The notes under the pieces are model-generated. The model saw only the letters and a program-made list of their open reading frames with translations, did not search any database and was not told the origin of the DNA. 64,000 bases of DNA. It comes from Dipteris shenzhenensis. Its lineage: Eukaryota; Polypodiophyta; Polypodiopsida; Gleicheniales. Shown piece after piece: positions 54,841 through 64,000 of the stretch. The stretch lies in NCBI GenBank assembly GCA_047967505.1, contig CM106540.1; one strand, written 5' to 3'. The translations under genes were made by a program, and so were the position numbers. Numbering within the stretch: the stretch's first letter is position 1; each line of letters opens with the position of its first letter.

Positions 54841-57800
54841 TTAAAAGTCCCATTAATAAATGAGCCATACAATTAATTCCATCAATTGGATAAAAAAGCA
54901 CTGGTTTGGAAAAATATAAATAAATAAATAAAACTAAATTGAAGTTCCCTTTAATAATATTATAGTCCAAAACTTTTATTTAAAAAGGAAAATAAGAGGA
55001 TTAGCAAAAGAATTTTTCTAAAGACAAAGATTAAAAATTATCCAATGATAATGAATTACTAGTATGGTACTAGCCTGACCAAAGGCTAGTTCAGTGTATG
55101 TGTTTAGATTTCATAATCCCATCAATAAATGAACCATACAATTAATTTAATCATTTGGATAAAAAGCATTGGTTGGAAAATAAAACAAAATTGAAGTACC
55201 TTTTGACAATATTGCAATCCAAAACTTTTATAAAAAAGAAACTAGGTGAGCTGGTAAATAAATTTTTCATTTTTTTGAGTTTGCTCACTAGAATTAGAAC
55301 AAAAATGTCAAATCTGTCAAGTAGTCTAGGCTCCAAGGTCAGGGTCCACTTACCTACCACCATCCAAACCAACCATTTGTTAGAACAACAAAGCTGAGCT
55401 TGGGTAGATAGGTAATGCCTATATTCCCTAGCTTGTTATCACTCTACCTAAGAACTTGACCTAACTTTCAAATCCTATAAGAAAGATGAATCAACTAGAT
55501 TGATTTAAGCTTGAAAATTAAATGTACATAAATTGCTTGATTGGGAAATTCTAAATTAGAGCAAAAAATCCACATATAATGTGTGATTCCAAGCTAAGAG
55601 GGTTAATCTACACGCATAAGAAGAAGCATCATATAAAATAAACTAAGAGAAGAAGCACAATCTTATGAGAAAAATTTAAACCTTGTTAAAGGGAGTAGTC
55701 CACATCCTTTTTAGAAAAAATTAAATATGGAGGGTAATCCTCACCCATCATTTCATAATAAGGGCAATCTAGACAAAGATTTTTTTAGAGGGAAAATAAA
55801 CCCACTTGCTTAAGAATTTCAATATGTATTAGTGGCAATTAATTGATATATCCAACAAATAATTTAAGGCAATTTATTGAAGGAGAATTAGGGGTGAACA
55901 TCTAACTAGGGGAAATGAAAAGATTAGTCGAAACAAGGAAAAGGATTTAATGAAAAATAAAAGCAATAGAACTCAAACCAAAACTTGTTAAGGACCAACG
56001 GAAAAGGTGATTTAGGCCCAATAATTTAAGGAAACAAAAACAAATTTCTCTATTAAACAATGCAGGTAAGACAAAGAAAAATATAGGGGACAAAGAACCC
56101 CTTTGTGTAAAAAAGCCTAGCAATTACCATAATAAATTAATTTGACAAAAAAATGAAAAGAAATTGAATTACTTTGAAAATAGCAATTTGGTTGACTCTT
56201 TGAAAACATTAATTTGAATTTAGCAATTTACATTATACTGTAAGTTTACTATAAAGGCACCAAAGAAAATTTAACTTTAGCCAATAATTAAGAAAAGAAT
56301 TTTAACGGATAACAAACTTAGATGAGAACTACAAAAACCTAAAGGAATTACTATTAGTTGAGGGGGGTCATCCACACCCTCCCTAAAAATAACCCAAAAG
56401 CATTAAATAAGGAACTATCCTAATGCCTATTCCAACAAGAGCAATAACAATGAATATAAATTATGTATTAAGAGGTGTATATAAAAATATTAAGAGGTGT
56501 ATACAAATTATGTATATACATTAAAAGGTGTATATAAAAATTGAGGGGAGTGATAGGTTGTAAACAAACAAATAATTAATTCATTAAATGGTTATATAAA
56601 TATGTAAATAAATATAGCTTTGTGGGGTTAAAAGGCATAACATACTTATGAGGGAACTTTGTGATGAAAAAATTAGAATAAGTCAATAATTTGCTTGCGT
56701 AAATAAAGAGATTTAAATAAATCAGCAAATATATGAATGTATAAACACCATAGTATGTCATCAATAAATTCATATACTATGTGAGCCAATCAACCTTGAT
56801 AAGTTAATAGGAAGAGAAGAGTTACAAGAGCATACCGAACAATTTAAACAAAGAAATCGACAAAATGAAGTAAAATATGTAAAAAACATTGGGAAAATTT
56901 CAGATAAGCAAGAGAAGTTGGTAGTCAAGTTCATAGTATTAGAAGCTAAAGCTAATGAAAAAGTTACACAACAAGCTATCAACCAAGCTCACTATCCTTG
57001 AAGCTCAGGCAGAGCCCCGCATTAGATCTAAGAGCTACCAAACACTGGTGAAAATTGAGCATGCTACAACTGAAGGGAAAGCGAACACTAAACAAGGAGC
57101 CACAGCTCAAACATTACATAAAATAGGCCAGAGACTATTGAGTAGAAGAAGTACGTTGCAATTACGTTGCCAATACCAAAGGCTTGCAACAAACCAAGAG
57201 AGCAAGAAGGAGGAGACGAGATTGGGAAGCAAATAACAGGTTGTGGAGGAAGCAAGTCTTCGGAGCAAGAGGAAGAGAAGCGAATAGAGCCAGTGAGGAT
57301 TCAAATAACTGGGGAGCTCATGCAATCGATTACATAGCGAGAGTAAGGGTGGTTAGGATCATCTTTTTCTATGAGTGAGCAACGAGTGAGCTGTGCGAAG
57401 GAAAGGAAGCCAAAGAAACCACTATGCAAGTTCCCAATGTGCAGCATAACATAAGACACGGAGTAGTTTGCAAGTAACAATAGCAAGAGTCAAGAGCGGG
57501 GGCAGCTAGTGAGAGAGGATAATGTAGAAAGACTGAAGAGAAGCCGAAGAGTGCACCTGGTCTTGAGAGGTGGCCAAGGCAAAAAAGCTGACAGAAATGG
57601 TGAGCAAAGTGAAGCAGGCTTTGCGAGAGAGGGAGATGGTGTGAAGAAGACACAGTTGATGCGCTAGAGGCAAGAAGGGAATAAATAAGGAGAAGAGGAT
57701 AAAAGGGTTGGTAGTCATAAGCATGGGAGGGACATGGGGCAGTGGCCACATATGGGGGGCTAGATTAAGGTGAATAGGGTAGAAATGAAGGGGGTTTGGG

Positions 57801-58588
57801 GAGGGTTTAGAGGTGGGTTTGGGTTGATGGGGTTTGGAGTTTTTGAGTTGGAATTATGGGGTTTTAAGAGGGTTTAGAGTTAGGTTATAAGGGGGGAAAT
57901 AGTTTTTAAAAAAAGAAAATCTTTTTGCTAATAATATAACAAAGTGCAAATGTTCTTGTAGGGAATTACAAGGTATATCAATGGGTTAAGTTTTAAAGTG
58001 TTATAAGGCTAGGTCAAGGGGGTTAGTAAGTTAAAGACAAAATGGCAAGCAGCATAGTAAGGGTTAGTTATGAAGAAAACATTAAAAAGTTAGATATTTT
58101 AAAAGATGGATGGGGGGGAAAACCTAGGAGCCAACTATGTAGGCATCATTAGTGGAAGCAAGTGTGTGTGTGTGTGGTGGTGGGGGGGAGAAAAGGTGGG
58201 GTAAAAATCTCTCCCATTTCAAGAACATTCCCTAATGTCCAAAATTGCATAAATGTGAGACAACCTTGCAATGTTTTTAGTAACCTTGTAGAAAATGGAA
58301 GTTTGTGTGTACATTAAATTAATCCACTAAGGCTAAAAATCAATAATCACCAAAAGATCATAATTTCTCTATTGACATGAAAGGAAGAGTGTGTGTGTGG
58401 GTGATGGAATACAAGAACTCTATTTTATTCTAATTGAAAAAAAGTGGGGAGAATATTATTTTAATCTAAGAATCACATTCTATGGTGATTTTCAAAATCT
58501 ATCCAACTTACAACAAAGTGGTGGTTTTGGGGTTAGAGTCAGGAAGATGTGTGCGTGTGCATGTGAAATTATTTTTTTGAGAAAAATG

Positions 58589-58640
58589 TGTGTGTGTGTG
58601 TACACGCACATGCATGGACACACACACACACTCCCCCCAC
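58589..58640. repeat. TG/CA compound microsatellite
   Basis: TG run, CACGCACATGCATGG core, then CA run; palindromic overall and similar to the core in unit 2. Confidence 0.85.
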
Positions 58641-59599
58641 ATGCACACAAACATTTTTGAAACAATTCATGCAATTAAGTAATGCAATTCTCAATCACTA
58701 CCATCAAGTGTGGTAGCTAGAAGCAATGGAAAAATAATTCCAAAAGATGCAATACAAATATCACCCATATGATAGGCATCAAATAGTGAAGTATGCAAAG
58801 AATTTTGGAAGAATGCATATGTATCAAAAGGGGCATGAGAGGACATGCGATGGTTTCATCATGCCAAATGGTCCAGCATGCAGTAAATCTAACCCATGAA
58901 AATAAAGGGTTATAGTTAGCAAGAGAGGAGTGAAACCGTCCATATATCTCGAAGTTCTTGGAAAAACTATGTAAAGGGAAGCAAACCTAAAGGCTGGCTA
59001 ATAGGGTCACAAGGAGACCCTTGGTTTGCTGAACAAGTCCATAAAAGATGTAGAATTGTTTCTCATGAACTAGAGAAATGCAAGCAAAATTAGCAGAAGC
59101 CCATTCTTCCATATGATATGTAGGCATCTTGTCCACCATTCAAGAGGTTTATTGAACTGCGAAAGTTCATTGCCATGATCCTATATCGAGACAACAGGGG
59201 GTTCTGTAGCCGATAAGCTCATACTGCCATTAGTTTCATCATCAAAAGGTTGTGGCAACCCATCTTTGGTTTTTCTAGTTTCCAATCCTCTATTCTTCCT
59301 ATACCTGAAGATGAGGAATTGGGAGGAATGGCTAAATTAAGTCCTATAGCTTGTGCCAAATAGGCCTAGAGTGCATGTCCAAAGCATCATGTCTATTTCC
59401 TATCAGAAAGGACAAAAAAGTGACATCATTTTGAATGACATCCTGCACATATTTGACACCTTTGCATGCAAGAAAATATGCCTTTCGAGATCTACCAAAG
59501 TGAGAGGTGTAGGAAAGAGCCTATTCCAACATATCTTTCCAATGCCATACTATTTTCCATATCTGGTGTTCATCTAGATGTATTGCATAATCACTTGCC
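58641..59599. other. Spacer
   Basis: No gene or clear repeat. May contain degraded LINE sequence. Confidence 0.4.
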
Positions 59600-60240
59600 A
59601 ATCAGTAGATTAGCCGGCTTGAGAAAGGACTGCCATGGATATTTTCTTGAAATGAGTTATAATAAAATCCCAAAAAGTTGTTTCCTAGTTACCAAAAGCA
59701 TGTGTATGAACCATCCATCTAGCATTTGTGTCCATGGTTCTTTGTGAGCTGCAAAATAATTTGCATCGTATCTTTTCAAGCAATCATATGATAGTGTATG
59801 TTTAAACTGTTGAGCCCTCCATGCGCTTTTGGAGAACAAACTAGCTCCACTTTTAGGAGATGGACAGCTTTCTTGTCTTTTCTTGTTTTCTAAAGGTATT
59901 TCATTGCTTATGACATGAAAACCTCCAATGTTTTCTTTTCCAATGCTTTGAGCAGCAAGTGAAACTATATATAAGCCATGATGATTGCTTGTATTATTCA
60001 TAAATGTACATGTAGCAGCCAAATAGAGAGCCTCCAATAATCAAGTTTTTGTTTTATGTGTGGCATTACACAAGAGGCTTTCTCCCTCAAAGAGATACAC
60101 CAGCCAATTGGATATCCCAAGTGCCATACTATTTGTCCTAGCTCCAAAATATGATCCAGCCTCATGTGCATCTTGGCTAGTTTAGTCTCTACCTTTCTCT
60201 CTTCCCTATTTGAATCTTGGCCACTTTTCTTTGCTCTCAA
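59600..60240 (-). pseudogene. LINE ORF2 C-terminal relic
   Basis: Minus strand: IVWHLGYPIGWCIS, then KQKLDYWRLSIWLLHVHL, then after a frame change GGFHVIS, LFSKSAWRAQQ and TLSYDCLKRYDA. This order matches the region after RT in plant LINE ORF2 proteins, as I recall it. RT catalytic motif not seen. Frameshifted. Confidence 0.6.
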
Positions 60241-62330
60241 GTTTTCCTACAACTCTCCATCATCATTACTCTAGTTTGATAATTGTCCTCTAATAGCTAA
60301 TATATCATGTTTTGTTTTTGAATGTATCATGTTTTGCCACAATCATCTCTATTTCCCTGTGTGATCCAAATGAACCATAATTATCTCTATTCCCTACAAA
60401 CGTACAAGGAGAGCACTGTGTGATCCAAATGAGCCACAATCATTTCTATTCCCTACAAAGGTACAAGGCCAGTACTTTAGTTAGACTCCTTGATGGCAGG
60501 ATTAATGGCCTAAGCCTCCCTCCCAAGTTTAGGTGCAATTCTCTTAATCTCTGCTACCACATCCTCAAAGTTTGATGCATTTGTTGTAGCATTCTAAAGA
60601 TCCTCCAATAATTCCTTTGCTGTCTTTGATTTTGTAGTGAACTTCTCGTGTTATGTGCTTTACACCCATTTGTTTTGAGTCATGGGCTATCTTTGTGACA
60701 TCTCCTTCTCCTTCAGAGCCTTACTGGTTTTACCCTTCTTTGTTTGATCTCCTCTGTACTTGTTCTTGGTTTTAAAGTCACCTAGCCATCTATATCTCCT
60801 TTGTCAACTCCATCTAGAGCAGCTTCATTGTTTAGCTATGGATCATTTTTCTCACTACCAATAGTAGTGACCTCTACAATTGTTTTGGACCAATTTCCAC
60901 ATTATTAGTTCCTATTTTTACTTCTTCTTAGTGAATTGGTGAGTATTGTGTGTGAGGAGGGGAAGACTGGGGCTCAGGGTTAGTGGTTGCACTATCCTGA
61001 TATGCTAGTGGAATAGGAGGAGATTATTTAGAGGGGGTGTCTAGAGAAGAAGGCACCTCATATCTAATTTTTCATGTGAAGGTGAAGGGTGGTAGAGTGA
61101 GTTCTTCAAAGAAGATTAGGCAGAGGCTGGATAGAGACTCTAGGCATAGTTACCTTCAACTAATCCATCGTAGAGCTCTATAAAAATATGACACAATGGG
61201 AAGATCATCTTGCAATACCAATAGTACAATAACTAAAGAATAGACATAATTGAGCAAGATAAGTTATTTTTCACCAAATAAGATATAATTGATGGTGCTT
61301 CCCCCCCGTGCGCTCCCTAGTAATGCTTTAATGGTGATCTAGATAGACTCTAGATGGCAAAGAACTCGAGGGATGGGATATCGGCATTCAATGCTGAGGC
61401 TTGAGTACTGGTCTCAATATATAGGCCTTTCTAGTCAACAAGTTCCACCCACAAGGTTGCTGGCAGTGGCACATGCATTTTGACTTAGCCTGGTGGCAAT
61501 GTTTGCTTGACTTTCATCACTGACCATTGACCCATCAACCACCGACCAATAATCACTCATGGATAGAAAATTTGCATGCGAACACTCTAGCAAATGCAAT
61601 AGAGGGTATACCATATGGGGACAGATCCAATACTAGCCCTTGAACCCTGTCGCATTGGGGTGTTGCACCCCACACCCTCTATTGGGGGTGGTGCCCCCAG
61701 ACCCCCATAAAGGGCACCATCCTTGAACCCCTAGGGAGTCCTCCTACCATCTCCTACAATTGACATGAGATCTCATCTAGTGTACAAACTAGAATCCTAC
61801 CAATGTCCAATTCTTACACCATGGCTTCTCTTGATAATGGGGGACAAGTTACAAAAAAGCACAACATTAATGGGGTTACATATGAGAGGTGGGTATTGGA
61901 TGTATACCAATAGCTCAATCCTCCATCTCTTCTTGAGCCACCTACTCCCTTAGAACTCTCTAGTTCTAGTTGATGGTTTACCTGAACCACTGGGCATGCT
62001 AGCCAAGACCAAAAGTTGTGAAGGCCTTCAAGACATGGTGTCTCTAGCCATCTCATTGCCCCCAATTCTAATATGTGTTGATTCATGCAGAGGTGTGTAC
62101 CAAGCTTGTAGTGGGCTTGGTTCTTCACACACATACAAGTTGGTTGTCAAATGTCTTAGTGAATACCTCAAATCCATCGATCTTTACCTTATCCTCATAT
62201 GCTAAAAGAGCCTTAGCCATAAATGTGCATGGAATATAGCTTGGACTCCTCTAGAGGCCAATGTATTATGTAAGAAATTAGAAAAATATCTACTTGTCCA
62301 TGTGATTTTCTTCATTGATTAGGTAGCCTT
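60241..62330. other. Spacer with small repeats
   Basis: No gene. Includes GTGTGATCCAAATGA(A/G)CC units repeated about every 64 bp (60356-60470), and a G/C-rich hairpin cluster (61640-61740). Confidence 0.5.
61640..61740. repeat. G/C-rich hairpin cluster
   Basis: GGGGTGTTGCACCCC and GGGGGTGGTGCCCCC form two adjacent stem-loops. Repeated CTTGAACCC words lie on both sides. Stands out in an AT-rich region. Function unknown. Confidence 0.6.
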
Positions 62331-62511
62331 TAAGAGATCTCAACAATGGAACTAGTATGGAAGTAGGTGAGAGATAGGGAGAGCTAGAAGAGAGAGCCAC
62401 ACAAGTTTTAGTGGGTGCAAAATACCCTAATCATCTATGTCATTCATTTATATATGTGTTTAAGTATTGTACATAACCAGCAATATGGTACAGTGGCCTT
62501 TAATCACCACA
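62331..62511 (-). repeat. 3' LTR of A4
   Basis: Minus-strand start TGTGGTGATTAAAGG, about 181 bp, close in length to A3. The far end has lost its exact TCA terminus. Confidence 0.7.
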
Positions 62512-62559
62512 ACATCTAACTTAAAGACCAATGTACCTTTAAGGGAGACCAGATAGTGA

Positions 62560-63385
62560 GCATATTATCCAATGCCCATCAATACATGACAGTACTCAAA
62601 CTGTTGACTAGGTAGACTCTTCGTCAGCATATCTGTAGGGTTATCATTTGTATGACCTTGACAAGCTCTGTGCACTTATCCTCAAGTACCTCCTTGATGA
62701 AATGTCACTTGACCTCAATGTGTTTGGTCTTTGAATGAAAGATCAGATTTTGTGCTAACTGAATAGCACTCACGGAATCACTATGCAATGTTTGTACACC
62801 TGTAGTATGAATCCCCAAACCTCCCACTAGCTGATCAAGCCATATAGCCTCCTTGCAACCATTTGTGGCTGCAACATACTCAGCCTCTATGTGGTAGACA
62901 AAGCAACACACTTTTGTGCATGAGACATCCATGACACTACACCACCTGCAAAGGTGAACACATAACCAGAAGTGGATCTCCGGCTATGCACATGCCCTAC
63001 ATAGTCTAAATCTGTGTACCCAAGTACACACATCGACTGCCAAAGTAGATACACATCTCCTTGGTACCCATCATGTACCTCATAATGTACTTAACTGCCT
63101 CCCAAAGATGCTTTCCTAGATTAGCCATATACTGTCTAACAACTCCAACTGCAAATGCAATGTTTGGTCTAGTAGCTATCCTAACATACATAAGACTCCC
63201 AACCGCTGATGCATAAGGAACCTTGGCCATCATGTCCCTCTCCTCATCTGATTTGGTAATATCTGTCTGAATTAGTTTCACATATGGAGACAATGGAGTA
63301 CTTACTCCCTTTCCCCCCTCCATATTGAAATGCTACAATACTTTGTAACATACTCCTTTTGTGAAAGCCAAAGGAGTTACATCTT
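62560..63385 (-). pseudogene. A4 RT end and RNase H
   Basis: Frame 63006-63323 reads GSLMYVRIATRPNIAFAVGV. Frame 62705-62932 carries AEYVAATNGCKEAIW and LHSDSVSA. A 2-base insertion near 62895 breaks the join. Retains CAA (Gln) at 62914-62916, where A2 and A3 have TAG. Confidence 0.82.
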
Positions 63386-63627
63386 GAAGGCAACAACACA
63401 AAATTGGAGCATGCTTGAAACACTCTTTGGCTCTAGGGTACACAATTCTAAGATTATGCTCAAACAAGATCTTTTCTCTCTTCAAATGGGTGGAGGTGAG
63501 CCTTTGGCAATCATGCAGCGACTACAAGGCCTTGGAGTTTGAGTAGAAGATGAAGATGCTAAGGCAATCCTATTGACAAGTCTCCCATCGAAGTAGAACG
63601 AATTGGTCACCATCTTGAGGGTAAAAT
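63386..63627 (+). pseudogene. Copia gag fragment, another family
   Basis: + strand reads WSMLETLFGSRVHNSKIMLK, then GGGEPLAIMQRLQGLGV, a stop, then DEDAKAILLTSLPSK. These are UBN2-type gag landmarks in order. Two stops. It is cut on the right by a D-family LTR. Confidence 0.7.
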
Positions 63628-63632
63628 CTTAT

Positions 63633-63860
63633 TGAGACACCATGCTCAACATCATGTGATTACATGTGCATGGCACTAACACATATAGAGTGCTATAAAG
63701 GAAAGGGTTAGATGCCCTAACCCTAACCTTAAATGGGTTTGTATATATTCTACATTTTCAACTAAATCTAGTGTATAATTAGTCATTTGTGGTGTGCTCT
63801 CTAGGTGTGCCCTCTCTCCTCATCTCCACTCTTCTCCTCTCCCCTCTTCATATTTTGTCA
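63633..63860 (+). repeat. 5' LTR of a D-family copia element
   Basis: 228 bp, TGAGACACCATGCTC...TTTTGTCA, homologous to the minus-strand LTR at 29310-29563. TATAAAGG at 63694-63701. CCCTAACCCTAACC follows. The left flank is CTTAT. The element continues beyond the window. Confidence 0.8.
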
Positions 63861-63872
63861 TGCTATCAGAGC
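63861..63872 (+). other. Primer binding site of the right-edge D-family element
   Basis: TGCTATCAGAGC directly after the LTR. One mismatch to the initiator-Met tRNA site. Confidence 0.85.
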
Positions 63873-64000
63873 TCCCTTGCCTTCCACTGAGGCATTGTGA
63901 TCCTTGAGAGAGTGAGAGTGATTGAGAGATTGAGATCTTCTCAAGTGTTCTTGTGAGAGTTCACTTTCGTAGAGATAAGTTTCCGTTCATTATGTTGAGA

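Larger units (their letters stand above)
54809..58640 (-). repeat. R-family macro-repeat, inverted third unit
   Basis: Bounded by TG tracts at 54809-54836 and 58589-58603, the complement of the CA tracts of units 1 and 2. Sequence at 55290-55450 (reverse complement) follows unit 1 at about 19925-20085 (TAGATAGGTAATGCCT and other words). A ~265-bp segment is duplicated in tandem (54837-55010 and 55103-55270). GC-richer block 57000-57740 corresponds to the blocks in units 1 and 2. No gene recognised; long minus-strand frames in the GC-rich block have no domain. Confidence 0.55.
62331..63385 (-). mobile_element. Ty1/copia copy A4, 5'-truncated
   Basis: Minus strand; matches A2 from about 52010 to its 3' LTR. 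The 3' LTR is 62331-62511. Sequence identity ends near 63385 within RT. No other LTR is present. Confidence 0.82.

Noticed and set aside
57369-57749. 126-codon minus-strand frame with signal-peptide-like composition
   Set aside because: Lies in the corresponding block of the inverted R unit; not conserved in frame with units 1 and 2 by eye.

Overview
This window is nuclear DNA from a land plant, most likely a homosporous fern with a large, repeat-rich genome. The evidence is one intact host-type gene, an intronless PLS-class pentatricopeptide (PPR) gene at 39457-41637 whose wording is of the type I associate with fern PPR families (recalled, not searched). Nearly everything else is nested, decayed retroelement sequence with AT-rich spacers. 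I see no rRNA gene, canonical tRNA gene, CRISPR array or prokaryotic feature.

Region 1-14145 is an old Ty1/copia element on the + strand (copy A1), cut by two later insertions. The first (654-9501) is a composite LTR element, here called F, with ~1 kb LTRs and a GTGG duplication. Its body joins a + strand RNase H domain and a gypsy-like gag to an inverted, 5'-truncated copia element (B). The second (9896-12440) is a compact minus-strand element C: 282-bp LTRs, tRNA-Met primer site, polypurine tract, intact gag-only ORF and a perfect TGCAG duplication. From 14146 to 16385 lies a ~1.05-1.1 kb tandem duplication made of short inverted repeats.

Region 16386-23600 is AT-rich and built of two ~3 kb direct units (family R), each opened by a CA microsatellite; a third unit sits inverted at 54809-58640. 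A Tourist-like MITE with TAA duplications lies at 21026-21418. At 23613-25129 (minus) is a three-exon gene or pseudogene of unknown family with good splice signals and one in-frame stop. Next come a minus-strand copia element D (25530-29563), a fragment related to C (29870-30365), a LINE reverse-transcriptase relic (30567-31064), and about 7 kb of spacer holding small tandem repeats. Two tRNA-derived SINE candidates and a LINE 3' end (37960-38600) precede the PPR gene.

Region 44237-54347 is copia copy A3, split by a younger, structurally complete copy A2 (47159-53121, target duplication GTAAA). A3 has its own CCCTT duplication and sits in a short tandem repeat. The A copies carry recurrent TAG stops at expected glutamine positions, some shared between insertions. 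After the inverted R unit come a LINE relic (59600-60240), spacer, a truncated minus-strand copy A4 (62331-63385), a copia gag fragment, and the 5' LTR and primer site of a D-family element running off the right edge.

The retroelements form a layered insertion history rather than a pathway. The PPR gene is the only feature likely to serve the host: organelle RNA binding, inferred from its family. Frames, splice sites, LTR ends and target duplications were read directly by eye; family names are recognition from memory without database searches.
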